A stretch of 64,000 nucleotides of DNA from Rhizobium sp. TH2 (GCF_024707525.1 NZ_CP062231.1:124001-188000); one strand, 5' to 3'. Positions 55,785 through 64,000 are shown, counted from the first letter of the stretch. Program-made: numbers and translations. The notes: generated from the sequence alone by a model not told the origin.

Positions 55785-56569
55785 GTCTTGCGGCTCCTGC
55801 CAAAGAAGCCGATTTCCAGCACCAGCAACAAGGCTATGGATGCAAGGAAGACCAGCGAGCCGATGGCGTTTGTCTTGGGGTTGAGGCCGGAGCGCAACAT
55901 GCTCCAGATTTCGACGGGCAGCGTTACGTCGAAGCGCGACAGCAGGAAGGCGATGATGAATTCGTCCCAGCTGAAGGTGACCGAGAGGAAGAAGGCGGCA
56001 AGGATCGAAGGCATCAGCATCGGCGCGGTCACCAGCGCCATGACCTTGAAATCATTGGCACCAAGGTCGCGCGCCGCCCGCTCGATATTGATGTGATGGT
56101 CGCCCATCGAGGCATAGATAATGGCGAAGCAGAGCGGCAGATTGATCACCACATGACCGATGCCGACCGTCCACAGCGACAGCGGAACCCTCAGCGTATT
56201 GAGCACGGTCAGCAGCCCGAGCGCGATGATCAGGTAGCTCACAGTCATCGGCGCAATCAGCAGTCCGCGCTGCAGCGCCGAGCCCGGCAGCTTGTAGCGC
56301 GCCAGGGCATAGGCGGCGAGGAAGCCGAGCAGGCAGGCGACGGCAGAGGAGATCGATGCGACGAGGAACGAATTGGTCAGCGCCGCCATCAGCTTGCGGT
56401 CGGCGAACACTGCCTCATACCATTGCGTTGAAAAGCCGTTGAACGGCGGCACCGGCAGCCGCCCATCCTGGAAGGAGAACAGCACCAGCACTGCGACCGG
56501 CAGAAAGATGAAGGCATAGATGGCGATCAGATAGACCCAGCTCAGCGAGGACGTGATGGCGTTGCGCAT
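55781..56569 (-). CDS. Polyamine-type ABC permease (PotC-like)
   Basis: A 262-residue membrane protein with about six helices and the type-I importer EAA loop around ERAARDLGANDFKVMALVTAPML (about residues 164-186, in parts). N-terminal VYLIAIYAFIFLPVAVLVLFSF and the following PFNGFSTQWY are typical of PotC. It pairs with the PotB-like subunit at 56571, whose stop codon is one base away. Confidence 0.9.
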   Translation of the reverse strand: MRNAITSSLSWVYLIAIYAFIFLPVAVLVLFSFQDGRLPVPPFNGFSTQWYEAVFADRKLMAALTNSFLVASISSAVACLLGFLAAYALARYKLPGSALQRGLLIAPMTVSYLIIALGLLTVLNTLRVPLSLWTVGIGHVVINLPLCFAIIYASMGDHHINIERAARDLGANDFKVMALVTAPMLMPSILAAFFLSVTFSWDEFIIAFLLSRFDVTLPVEIWSMLRSGLNPKTNAIGSLVFLASIALLLVLEIGFFGRSRKT

Positions 56570-56570
56570 C

Positions 56571-57434
56571 TCACGCCCTCTCGATCTTTAGCCAGCGCGC
56601 GCAGGCGATATAGGCCAGCGTCACGGCCAGCATCAGAATGATCGACAGTGCCGCCGCCATCGGGAAATCCGCCCGCCGGCCGATCTGCAGCATGATGATC
56701 TGCGGCAGCACCAGTTCGTTGTTGCCACCGAGGATTTGTGGCGTGATGTAGTCGCCGATGCAGAGGACGAAAGTGAGAAATGCGCCGGTCATGATGCCGG
56801 GCAGCGTCAGCGGCAAAACCACATGCCAGAAGGTCTGGAAGGCATTGGCTCCGAGATCGGCCGCGGCGCGCCGATAGTTGGGCGATAGCTGGATCAGGTT
56901 CGAATAGATCGTCAGCGTCAGCAGCATGACGAAGAAATGCACGAAACCGATCACGGTCGCGATGCGGTTGCTGGCGATTTCCAGCGGCTCCGAGATCAGC
57001 CCGATGCCCATCAGTGCATTATTGATCACCCCACCCTTGGACAGCACCAGCAGCCAGGAATAAGAGCGCACGACGTAAGAGGTCCAGAACGGCAGGATCG
57101 CCAGGATCAACGCCATGCGCTGCCACTTCTTCGGCACCCGTTCGGCGATGATCCAGGCGAGTGGATAGGCGAGCAGCACCGAGAGCACCGTCACCATCAG
57201 CGTGATCTCAAGCGAATTGGTCAGCCCCTTGAGCAGCGCGCTTTCCGAGAAGAACCTGACATAATTGTCGAGATTCCAAACCCGCACGATCTCGCGCCCC
57301 TGCCGCGACCACAGGCTCATCGCCGTCATAAATATGAACGGCACGACGAAGAACAGCACCGTCCATGCCAGAGCGGGGGCGACGAAGCCCCAGGCCTTGC
57401 GGCGTTCGGTCTGTTCAAGGGTCGCGGTGGTCAT
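56571..57434 (-). CDS. Polyamine-type ABC permease (PotB-like)
   Basis: A 287-residue membrane protein with about six helices. The N-terminus WGFVAPALAWTVLFFVVPFIFM and the EAA-loop YRRAAADLGANAFQTFWHVVLP (about residues 190-211) are diagnostic for PotB. First of the three transporter-core genes; upstream is a 274-base gap holding a palindromic repeat that separates it from the binding-protein gene. Confidence 0.9.
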   Translation of the reverse strand: MTTATLEQTERRKAWGFVAPALAWTVLFFVVPFIFMTAMSLWSRQGREIVRVWNLDNYVRFFSESALLKGLTNSLEITLMVTVLSVLLAYPLAWIIAERVPKKWQRMALILAILPFWTSYVVRSYSWLLVLSKGGVINNALMGIGLISEPLEIASNRIATVIGFVHFFVMLLTLTIYSNLIQLSPNYRRAAADLGANAFQTFWHVVLPLTLPGIMTGAFLTFVLCIGDYITPQILGGNNELVLPQIIMLQIGRRADFPMAAALSIILMLAVTLAYIACARWLKIERA

Positions 57435-57474
57435 GGTGGTGGTCTCTAGAGGAGTGTTTCGGTGGGCGCGTCTT

Positions 57475-57676
57475 ACCCCTCACCAAGCGCACCCAGGCAT
57501 TCGACTATGTCTTATGCGGGCTTGCTATCCTCTCCCACAAGGGGAGAGGTAAGGTGCCACGCTCTCGGCCTTTGCTTGAGGCACTGCCGCAGCCGCAAGT
57601 TTACCTCTCCCCCTGTGGGAGAGGATACGAAGGCCGGGTAAACGCAGTGAACCCTTGGCCGCAGTTGGTGAGGGGT
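57475..57676. repeat. Nested palindromic intergenic repeat between potD-like and potB-like genes
   Basis: Outer arms ACCCCTCACCAA (57475-57486) and its exact complement (57665-57676) enclose inner arms of 26 bases (57527-57552 and 57601-57626) that match with one mismatch and begin ATCCTCTCCCACAA. Each inner arm is itself nearly self-complementary (CCTCTCC...GGAGAGG). This style of repeat is frequent between genes in rhizobia. It fills most of the gap within an operon and would fold as RNA, so it may separate the expression of the binding protein from the core genes. Confidence 0.7.
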
Positions 57677-57708
57677 GAAATCCACCCGATGCGGGTGAGA
57701 CGGTCCCC

Positions 57709-58791
57709 TCACTGCTGCATCATGTTCGTCCAGGCATCCTGCATCTTCTTGTCCAGTTCCGCGCTCGGAACCGGATAAAGCTGCGTGTTCTTCAGATACC
57801 CCGCTTGGTCGTTCCAGCGCAAAGCCGTCTTCTGCGCATCGTTCAAATGCTCGCCAGCCTTGGCATTGGTCGGCATGCCCCAGTAGCAGGAGGAGGTCGC
57901 GAGGCGCGCCTGCCCCTCGGGGCTCAGGATGTATTGCACGAATTTCAGCGCCAGCGCCGGATTCTTGCTGTCCTTCATCACGCCGATCGATTGTGCCCAG
58001 CGCACGGCGCCCTGCTTCGGCACGGTCCAGTCGAGGTTCGGCTTCTCGCCCGAGAGCGAGGCGGTGATCCATTCGCCGCCGCCGACTAGAATATCGACTT
58101 CGCCGGTGGCGAGCGCGGTTTGCGAGGACACGACGTCGCTCACCTGCTTGGACGCCGCCTTCATCGCTTTCAGCTTTTCCTCGATCGCGGGCATGTCGGC
58201 GTCGGAGAGATCGGCGGTCTTCTTGTCGAGACCAAGCTGCACCAGCCCGATCATCGGCAGATAATAGTCATAGAGCGCGATGCGGCCCTTGTACTTGTCC
58301 GACCAGATGATCGAAAGGTCTTCCATGTCCTTCGGATCGACCTTGGTCTTGTCGTAGGAGATCGTGTTGTAGCCGAACTTCTCCGTCACGGCATAGATCT
58401 TGCCGTCCTTGGAATTGTTGGCCTCCATCAACAGTTCGGGGAACATATCGGCCTTTGGCAGTGCATCGGCCGGAATCTCGCCCATCATGCCCATGTCGAC
58501 GATGCGGTGCACGTCGACGGCGTCGATCACCATCACGTCCCAGTCGCCCGGCTGCGATTGCTCGAGGATCGAAATGCCGGCGCCGGTGCCCTCGTATTCC
58601 TTGACGTTGACCTTGACATTGTTGGCCTTCTCGAATGGCTCGATCAGCGCCGGGTCTGTATGATCGCACCAGACCAGCGCATTGAGTTCATCGGCGGCGA
58701 ATGCGGCGGAAGATGTCATGGTGGCCACGGCAAGCGTGGCGGCGGAGGCGAGAAGACGGCGCGCGAACGCGCCCTTGGCGGGATTGGTCAT
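57709..58791 (-). CDS. Polyamine-type ABC solute-binding protein (PotD-like)
   Basis: A 360-residue binding protein with a signal peptide (FARRLLASAATLAVATMTSS, cleaved after AFA at about residue 32; an RR pair is present). The mature portion has LVWCDHTDPALIEPFEKANN, the QPGDWDVMVIDAVDVHRIVD region and KFGYNTISYDKTKV, as in PotD/PotF. The usual aromatic cage for polyamines is not obvious, so another cation or small organic compound is possible. ATG 58791 is preferred to an in-frame ATG at 58854, which would read across the palindromic operator. Confidence 0.87.
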   Translation of the reverse strand: MTNPAKGAFARRLLASAATLAVATMTSSAAFAADELNALVWCDHTDPALIEPFEKANNVKVNVKEYEGTGAGISILEQSQPGDWDVMVIDAVDVHRIVDMGMMGEIPADALPKADMFPELLMEANNSKDGKIYAVTEKFGYNTISYDKTKVDPKDMEDLSIIWSDKYKGRIALYDYYLPMIGLVQLGLDKKTADLSDADMPAIEEKLKAMKAASKQVSDVVSSQTALATGEVDILVGGGEWITASLSGEKPNLDWTVPKQGAVRWAQSIGVMKDSKNPALALKFVQYILSPEGQARLATSSCYWGMPTNAKAGEHLNDAQKTALRWNDQAGYLKNTQLYPVPSAELDKKMQDAWTNMMQQ

Positions 58792-58843
58792 CGTTCTACC
58801 CTCTGTTTTTGGCCCTCGTTCCGGAGCCCTTAGAAAAAGATTG

Positions 58844-58855
58844 AATGAATTCATT
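58844..58855. promoter_or_regulatory. Palindromic operator between potD-like and tetR genes
   Basis: AATGAATTCATT is a perfect 12-base palindrome in the 103-base gap between the divergent binding-protein and TetR genes, in an AT-rich stretch that ends TTTTTTAAG. Location suggests the TetR binding site. Confidence 0.6.
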
Positions 58856-58894
58856 TTTTAAGTCAATGTCAAAATTACAAGACGTTCAAAAAGG

Positions 58895-59527
58895 ATGGCG
58901 CGAGTGGCGGGACTTCGCGAAAAACAGAAAGCCGACAAGAACCGGCGCATACTGGAAGCGGCGACGAAACTCTTCCGCGAGGTCGGCTACGATGCCGCCC
59001 GCATCGAGGATATCGCCGAGCGCGCCGAGGTTTCGGTCGGCACCTTCTACAATTACTACCAGAACAAGGGCGACATCCTCGTCGCGGCCGTCTCGATGGA
59101 GGTCGAGGAAGTGCTCGACGCCGGCGAGCCGCTGGTCGCCGATCCGCCGATGAACGTGCTCGTGGCACTCCAGACGCTGATCAACCAGTATTACGATCAC
59201 TCACTGGTCTATCTCTCCAAGGAAATGTGGCGCACGGCGATGGCGATCTCGATCCAGCAGCCGGAGACGCCGTTTTCCAAGCGCTACACCGAGCTCGACC
59301 GCGCACTCTGCGCTCAGGTCTCGACGCTGGTGCAGAAGCTGCAGCGCAAGGGCGCGGTGCTGGCGGGCGTGGATGCGGTCGCCGTCGGCTCGATGTTCTT
59401 CAACAATCTCAACATGATGTTCACGGAATTCGTCCGCGACGAACGGATGCCGCTCAAGCGTCTGAAAGACGACGTCGCCCGCCAGAACCGGCCGCTCGCC
59501 ACGCTGATCAGCAGCCCCACGACATAA
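58895..59527 (+). CDS. TetR-family transcriptional regulator
   Basis: A 210-residue regulator. The HTH spans about residues 15-62 (RRILEAATKLFREVGYDAARIEDIAERAEVSVGTFYNYYQNK, shown here in two functional halves: helix 1 and the recognition helix VGTFYNYY). The all-helical C-terminus binds an unknown ligand. It is divergent from the polyamine-type operon and is followed by a SnoaL-like gene after 23 bases, so it probably represses both. Confidence 0.88.
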   Translation: MARVAGLREKQKADKNRRILEAATKLFREVGYDAARIEDIAERAEVSVGTFYNYYQNKGDILVAAVSMEVEEVLDAGEPLVADPPMNVLVALQTLINQYYDHSLVYLSKEMWRTAMAISIQQPETPFSKRYTELDRALCAQVSTLVQKLQRKGAVLAGVDAVAVGSMFFNNLNMMFTEFVRDERMPLKRLKDDVARQNRPLATLISSPTT

Positions 59528-59550
59528 GAAAATCACCCGGGAGGAACTTC

Positions 59551-59943
59551 ATGATTGCCGTGCATGACAGCGTGCTCGCCGCCGCTGATCGATTGGTCGA
59601 TGCCTTTTCGCGCCATGATGCCGAGGCCTATTTCGCGGCCTTCGCGCCGGATGCCAGCTTCATCTTCCACAATCTCGACCGCGTGCTGAAGAGCCGCGAG
59701 GAATACCGCGCCGAATGGCAGCTCTGGGAAACCCGCGATGGCTTTCGCGTCCTCGGCTGCCGCTCGTCGGACCGCCTGGTCCAGGCTGCCGGCGATGTCG
59801 CGGTTTTCACCCACAAGGTCGAAACCGATGTCTCGATCGGCGGCGAGGGAATGACCAATGTCGAGCGCGAGACCATCGTCTTCCGTCGCGCTGGCGCTGG
59901 CTGGATCGCCTTCCACGAACATCTATCGGTCATGCCGCAGTAA
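59551..59943 (+). CDS. SnoaL-like / NTF2-fold protein
   Basis: A 130-residue soluble protein with an NTF2-like pattern: DRLVDAFSRHDAEAYFAAFAPDASFIFHNLDRVLKSREEYRAEW (start, in parts), then VAVFTHKVETDVSIGGEG, ERETIVFRRAGAGWIAFHEHLS. It looks like the DUF4440/SnoaL class, where activities range from isomerase to none. A GGGAGGAAC ribosome site precedes the ATG. Coupled to TetR, it may process the compound handled by the transporter and MBL hydrolase opposite. Confidence 0.68.
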   Translation: MIAVHDSVLAAADRLVDAFSRHDAEAYFAAFAPDASFIFHNLDRVLKSREEYRAEWQLWETRDGFRVLGCRSSDRLVQAAGDVAVFTHKVETDVSIGGEGMTNVERETIVFRRAGAGWIAFHEHLSVMPQ

Positions 59944-60162
59944 ACAGATCTGGAAGAGTCGAGGTGCGACCGGACAGGTGGGGAGCTCGACTGCCATTGC
60001 GTTGGCCATCGGGAGAAACCGGAAAAATCCCGATGTCCTCCATCCCTGTCGCGTCCGGTTGACACGGTGCAACCTCGTTTGAGAAATGTGTGCGGACGGG
60101 AATCGTTCCCGGATTTCAGGCGCCAGCGCCTGGGCGCCAATAGCAAGCGAGCTGAGGACACA

Positions 60163-60657
60163 ATGAAGATTCGAAAGGCCGCATCATCAGATGCGGAAGA
60201 GTTGAGCATTCTCCTCAACGAGATCATCCGCGCGGGCGGAACGACGGCGATCGAAACACCGCTTTCCGGCGCGGAATTTGCCGACTGGTTCATCGACGGC
60301 GCCTTTCCGCTGACCTGTCACGTCGCCGAAGTCGACAATATGCTGGTCGGCTTTCAGTCGTTGAGCGTGTTCGGCGAGCCACCAAAGGGCTCGGCGGATA
60401 TCGCGACTTTCGCGCGGATGAGCCCGAAGACCAAGGGTGTCGGCACCGCTCTCTTTCCCGCGACCCGCGCCGTAGCGGAAAAACTCGGCCTCGCCTTCAT
60501 CAACGCGACCATTCGCGCGGACAATGCCAGTGGCCTCGCCTATTACACGGCGATGGGATTCGAGGACTACGATCGGCAGGTCGGGGTGCCGCTTCTGGAC
60601 GGTACGCCCGTGGACCGGATCAAGAAGCGTTTTGTGCTGAATGCTGCCGCCGCGTGA
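60163..60657 (+). CDS. GNAT-family N-acetyltransferase
   Basis: A 164-residue acetyltransferase of the phosphinothricin-acetyltransferase-like type: MKIRKAASSDAEELSILLNEI at the start, the acetyl-CoA loop MSPKTKGVGTALF (about residues 87-99) and TIRADNASGLAYYTAMGFEDY at the end. ATG 60163 follows GAGGACACA. A 219-base gap precedes it (59944-60162), where TTGACA at 60058-60063 may be a -35 box; otherwise I see nothing there. The substrate is unknown. Confidence 0.82.
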   Translation: MKIRKAASSDAEELSILLNEIIRAGGTTAIETPLSGAEFADWFIDGAFPLTCHVAEVDNMLVGFQSLSVFGEPPKGSADIATFARMSPKTKGVGTALFPATRAVAEKLGLAFINATIRADNASGLAYYTAMGFEDYDRQVGVPLLDGTPVDRIKKRFVLNAAAA

Positions 60658-60739
60658 CCCCCGCTTCCCATTTTCCAACGAATCTCATACGTTCGGCAAA
60701 TGTTCCGGGCATGCGGCGCCCGGCTGGACGGAAGCATAG

Positions 60740-62815
60740 ATGCGCAATGCCGGGGCTCACGCCTATCTCGACACGTTGAACGACGCCCAGCGTCAGGCGG
60801 TGACCCATGGCAGCGAAGTTGGCGCGGCGGGCAGCCCGCTGCTGATCATCGCCGGTGCCGGCTCCGGCAAGACCAACACGTTGGCGCATCGCGTCGCCCA
60901 TCTCATCGTCAATGGCGCCGATCCACGACGCATCATGCTGATCACCTTTTCGCGCCGCGCAGCTGGCGAAATGGCCCGCCGGGTCGAACGCGTCTGCGCC
61001 AAGGTGCTGGGTCCCAATGCCGGCGTGATGACCGATGCGCTGGCCTGGTCCGGTACGTTCCACAGCATCGGCGCCCGCCTGCTGCGCGATTATGCGCCTG
61101 AGATCGGGCTCGATCCGCAATTCACCATCCATGATCGCGAGGACAGCGCCGACCTGATGAATCTGGCGCGGCACGACCTCGGCTTTTCCAAGACGGAGAA
61201 CCGCTTTCCCACCAAGGGCACCTGCCTCGCCATCTATTCGCGCGCCGTCAATTCCGAGGCGCCGCTGGACGAGGTGCTGCGGAGCGCCTTTCCCTGGTGC
61301 GCCACCTGGGCACCGCAGTTGCGCGAGTTGTTTACCCGCTATGTCGAGGCCAAGCAGGTGCAGAATGTCCTCGATTACGACGACCTGCTGCTCTACTGGG
61401 CGCAGACCGTTGGCGACGAGGTGCTGGCAGGCGAGATCGGCGGCAGATGGGATCATGTTCTGGTCGATGAATACCAGGATACCAACCGCCTCCAGTCCTC
61501 GATCCTGCTGGCCATGAAGCCCGAGGGCAGGGGCCTAACCGTCGTCGGCGACGATGCCCAGTCGATCTATTCCTTCCGAGCCGCGACTGTCCGCAATATC
61601 CTGGACTTCCCGGATGCATTCAGCCCGAGGGCGAATATCGTCACGCTCGATCGCAACTACCGCTCGACCCAACCGGTCCTTGCCGCCGCCAATGCCGTGA
61701 TCGATCTCGCCCGCGAGCGCTTCACCAAGAACCTGTGGAGCGACCGCGAATCCGATGCCCGGCCGCGCCTGGTCTCCGTCCGCGATGAGGCCGATCAGGC
61801 GATTTTCATCGCCGATCAGGTGCTCGATAATCGCGAGGGTGGCACGGTGCTGAAGCAACAGGCCGTGCTGTTCCGCGCATCGCACCACAGCGCCGCGCTC
61901 GAAATCGAACTCACCCGTCGCAACATCCCGTTCGTCAAGTTCGGCGGACTGAAGTTTCTCGACAGCGCCCATGTCAAGGACATGCTGGCACTCCTACGCT
62001 TCGCCCAGAACCCGCGCGACCGTGTCGCAGGCTTTCGGTTGTTGCAGCTCCTCCCCGGCATCGGCCCGCAATCGGCGGCCAAGGTTCTCGACCTGATGGC
62101 CGAGAGCCACGCGCCGGTCACAGCTCTCGCCGAAATGGCCGCGCCGCCGCGATCAGGTGCCGATTGGGCCGCCTTCGTCGATGTCATGCAGGGCATCGGC
62201 GGCCGCCAGTCCGGTTGGCCGGCGGAAATGGAACAGGCGCGGCTGTGGTACGAACCGCATCTCGACCGCGTTCACGAGGATGCAGAGACCCGCAAGGCCG
62301 ACCTCATCCAACTCGAGCAGATCGCCTCGGGCTACCCGTCTCGCGAGCGCTTCCTGACTGAACTGACGCTCGACCCGCCCGAAGCGACCAGCGACCAGGC
62401 CGGCGTGCCGCTGCTGGACGAAGATTATCTCATCCTCTCGACCATCCATTCCGCCAAGGGGCAGGAATGGACATCGGTCTTCGTGATGAACTGCGTCGAT
62501 GGCTGCATTCCCTCCGATCTCGGCACCGGCTCGACCCCGGAACTGGAGGAGGAGCGGCGCCTGCTCTATGTCGCGATGACGCGGGCCAAGGATGATCTCT
62601 CGCTCGTCACGCCGCAGCGCTTCTTCGTGCATGGCCAGCACGCGCAGGGCGACAAGCATGTCTATGCCTCGCGCACCCGCTTCATCCCGGCCACGTTGCT
62701 GCAGTTTTTCGAGGTCACCTCCTGGCCGAAAGCAAGGGCAGGCGAGGCGGCCAATACCGGACCAAGGCAGATGCGGATGGATGTCGGCGCCCGCATGCGG
62801 GGCATGTGGCGGTGA
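60740..62815 (+). CDS. UvrD/Rep-type ATP-dependent DNA helicase
   Basis: A 691-residue superfamily 1A helicase. Motif I is AGAGSGKTNTLAHRV (about residues 38-52), Ia LITFSRRAAGEM, II VLVDEYQDTN, III VVGDDAQSIYSFRAAT, IV LDRNYRST, V STIHSAKGQEW and VI LYVAMTRAKDDLSL. It unwinds 3'-5' DNA during repair or replication restart. The C-terminus lacks the tudor-like tail of UvrD/PcrA, and the protein is shorter, closer to Rep or the alphaproteobacterial UvrD2-type. It overlaps the recX-like gene by four bases. Confidence 0.92.
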   Translation: MRNAGAHAYLDTLNDAQRQAVTHGSEVGAAGSPLLIIAGAGSGKTNTLAHRVAHLIVNGADPRRIMLITFSRRAAGEMARRVERVCAKVLGPNAGVMTDALAWSGTFHSIGARLLRDYAPEIGLDPQFTIHDREDSADLMNLARHDLGFSKTENRFPTKGTCLAIYSRAVNSEAPLDEVLRSAFPWCATWAPQLRELFTRYVEAKQVQNVLDYDDLLLYWAQTVGDEVLAGEIGGRWDHVLVDEYQDTNRLQSSILLAMKPEGRGLTVVGDDAQSIYSFRAATVRNILDFPDAFSPRANIVTLDRNYRSTQPVLAAANAVIDLARERFTKNLWSDRESDARPRLVSVRDEADQAIFIADQVLDNREGGTVLKQQAVLFRASHHSAALEIELTRRNIPFVKFGGLKFLDSAHVKDMLALLRFAQNPRDRVAGFRLLQLLPGIGPQSAAKVLDLMAESHAPVTALAEMAAPPRSGADWAAFVDVMQGIGGRQSGWPAEMEQARLWYEPHLDRVHEDAETRKADLIQLEQIASGYPSRERFLTELTLDPPEATSDQAGVPLLDEDYLILSTIHSAKGQEWTSVFVMNCVDGCIPSDLGTGSTPELEEERRLLYVAMTRAKDDLSLVTPQRFFVHGQHAQGDKHVYASRTRFIPATLLQFFEVTSWPKARAGEAANTGPRQMRMDVGARMRGMWR

Positions 62816-63372
62816 CGGTGGAATTGTTGCCGGAACAATCGGATATACCGACGCCGCGTATGCTCTCATGGGCTCGCAATTCCACGATCTACCGGCTCCA
62901 GCGCCAGATGCTCACCGAAAAACAGCTCTCCGATGCCATCGCCCGCAAGGCGAAGGAAAAGTTCGAAGGCATCAGCCCGGACCAGATCAAGGCACTGGTC
63001 GAACTCGCGGTGAAGTTCGGTTACGACAACAGGGCACTCGACGATGTCGCTTATGCCGAGATTGCCACGCGTTCCTCGGTTCGCAGCGGCCGCTCGCGCC
63101 GCGCGATTGCCCAGCGGCTCGCTATCAAGGGCATCGACCGGGAGACGGCATCGGTGGCGCTCGAAGCCACCGACGATCTCTACGCGGCAGTCGTCTTCGC
63201 CCGCAAGCGTGCCTTCGGCCCGTTCCGCAGGGGCGATCTCGATGACAAGCGCAAGGGGAAGGAGCTATCCGCCTTTGCCCGCGGCGGCTTCGGTTTCGAA
63301 CTCGGCAAGCTTGTGTTCGAGATGAGCCCTGATGAAGCAGATGAGATCCTGTCGGTCCAGCCGATGTTCTGA
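62812..63372 (+). CDS. recX: RecX-family regulatory protein
   Basis: A 186-residue protein of the RecX family, which limits RecA filament growth. Its three-helix repeats are visible: ALVELAVKFGYDNRALDDVAYAEIATRSS (start), SRRAIAQRLAIKGIDRETASVAL (middle) and YAAVVFARKRAFGPFR (end). GTG 62812 overlaps the helicase stop (GTGA); GTG 62806 would add two residues. Its pairing with a helicase instead of recA is unusual but reported in alphaproteobacterial genomes in my recollection. Confidence 0.8.
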   Translation: MTVELLPEQSDIPTPRMLSWARNSTIYRLQRQMLTEKQLSDAIARKAKEKFEGISPDQIKALVELAVKFGYDNRALDDVAYAEIATRSSVRSGRSRRAIAQRLAIKGIDRETASVALEATDDLYAAVVFARKRAFGPFRRGDLDDKRKGKELSAFARGGFGFELGKLVFEMSPDEADEILSVQPMF

Positions 63373-63374
63373 CG

Positions 63375-63893
63375 CTATCGCCTTGGAATGCCGGCATAGC
63401 GGATGGCGATGAAGGCCATGAGGCTGGCCACTGCAAAGACGTTGATGTTGAGCAGGGCTGACTCGCTCGGCGACCATTCATGCAACGCCGCGCCAAGCCT
63501 GTCATGCGCCGCGAAAAACACCACGAACAGCAGCGCCGCCATCCCCCTCTGCCACCACTTCTCCTCGCTGTAAAAGGAGAGCGCCACGAGCATGATGCAG
63601 GGCGCCAGGAACAGTTCTGTCCCCGAGTCATAGCCGAACAGCATGGTTTCGAAGAGCGTATCCACCGCACCGACCAGTGGCAGCGCGATGCGAGCAGCAA
63701 GCGGATTGCGCGGGCCGAGATAGATGATCAGCAGAAAGAACGGCACCGAGACCAGCGTCCATAGCGAAGCCTGGATCCCGCTGCCCACCAGCCACCACAC
63801 ATAGAGCGGATAGAACGGCTTGTTCAGCAGGACCACCCAGGCCACGGTCACCGTCGCCTGGGTCAATGGATCGAGCGGCACTTTTTCTGCCAT
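63375..63893 (-). CDS. Unknown membrane protein
   Basis: A 172-residue protein not recognised. Five or six hydrophobic segments are visible (about residues 12-30, 34-57, 66-82, 92-108, 115-128 and 145-165), with a charged loop EEKWWQRG near 108-115 and HDRLGAALHEWSPSESALLN before the last helix. It ends in RYAGIPRR. It is convergent with recX and overlaps the upstream methyltransferase gene by one base, so both are probably co-transcribed. Confidence 0.65.
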   Translation of the reverse strand: MAEKVPLDPLTQATVTVAWVVLLNKPFYPLYVWWLVGSGIQASLWTLVSVPFFLLIIYLGPRNPLAARIALPLVGAVDTLFETMLFGYDSGTELFLAPCIMLVALSFYSEEKWWQRGMAALLFVVFFAAHDRLGAALHEWSPSESALLNINVFAVASLMAFIAIRYAGIPRR

Positions 63894-64000
63894 CAGGCGG
63901 ACGGCGCCAGCAGATAATGGCCCACGCCCCAGACATCGCCATTGTCATGGCCGAACAGCCCAGCGGTCGCCAGGAAGAACAGTCGCCAGCGCCGGCGCCA
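63893..64000 (-). CDS. C-terminal end of a CFA-synthase-like SAM methyltransferase (partial)
   Basis: The last 35 residues of a gene entering from the right edge: RRWRLFFLATAGLFGHDNG, then DVWGVGHYLLAPSA and a TGA at 63893. This ending (W-R-x-F-F-x-A-x-x-x-L-F, then W-G-V-x-H-Y) resembles cyclopropane-fatty-acyl-phospholipid-synthase-like proteins of alphaproteobacteria. The catalytic part is outside the window. Confidence 0.5.
   Translation of the reverse strand, partial: WRRRWRLFFLATAGLFGHDNGDVWGVGHYLLAPSA

Noticed and set aside
57475..57676. tRNA or structured non-coding RNA gene
   Set aside because: The arms are simple nested palindromes without cloverleaf features or conserved tRNA bases.

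Overview
The window is GC-rich DNA packed with ABC importers, FCD-type GntR regulators and sugar or amino-acid oxidoreductases, with short 4-base ATGA gene overlaps and CTTGAC-like promoters. Protein resemblances (FrcABC-like and IbpA-like transporters, cobalt-type nitrile hydratase, RecX, DUF922) and rhizobial-style palindromic intergenic repeats suggest an alphaproteobacterium of the Hyphomicrobiales (Rhizobiaceae/Phyllobacteriaceae type). The density of transporters suggests an accessory or catabolic region, possibly of a chromid or megaplasmid; this is inference. No rRNA, tRNA, CRISPR or phage genes were seen. The window contains seven complete or nearly complete ABC importers plus one cut-off solute-binding gene.

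Layout. (1) 1-9945: a cut-off polar amino-acid binding protein, then two divergent operons around a palindromic operator at 5458-5484. Leftward are livG-livF-livH-livM and a DAO-type FAD oxidase. Rightward are a GntR regulator, DUF3830, TIGR04076, an aldo/keto reductase, an NTF2-like protein and the Liv-type binding protein. Together they look like one uptake and catabolic system of unknown substrate. (2) 10038-18503: an AraC regulator divergent from a PhyH-type dioxygenase, a ribose-like ABC transporter, a PfkB kinase, an RbsD-like mutarotase, a PanB-fold protein that has lost its metal ligands, and an SGNH hydrolase. (3) 18504-20850: a scrap zone with a decayed flavin monooxygenase, an intact YeiH-type permease, the abutting stumps of a LacI gene and an SDR gene, and a 277-bp miniature inverted-repeat element.

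(4) 20884-41413: a bicupin; a COG3618 lactonase with an aldo/keto reductase; a second complete Liv transporter; two paralogous GntR regulators; a beta-hydroxyacid dehydrogenase; a leftward operon of FAD-linked oxidase, GntR, SDR and FAH hydrolase; a glyoxalase; a second sugar ABC operon; and a GMC oxidoreductase. The operator TTGTACGACAA occurs three times (23826, 23891, 39692) and as a variant at 34294, tying these units into a probable regulon. The enzymes fit most of a non-phosphorylative deoxysugar (L-fucose-like) pathway, but no acid dehydratase is present. (5) 41767-49428: an inositol/rhizopine-type ABC transporter, a LacI regulator, and a leftward fructose-type (Frc-like) ABC operon.

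(6) 49725-64000: a DUF922 putative protease, a chemoreceptor, the cobalt nitrile hydratase operon (alpha, beta, activator), a leftward polyamine-type ABC operon with a metallo-beta-lactamase-fold hydrolase under a divergent TetR gene, a SnoaL-like protein, an acetyltransferase, a UvrD/Rep-type helicase, RecX, an unknown membrane protein and the tail of a CFA-synthase-like methyltransferase. This last part looks more like ordinary chromosome.
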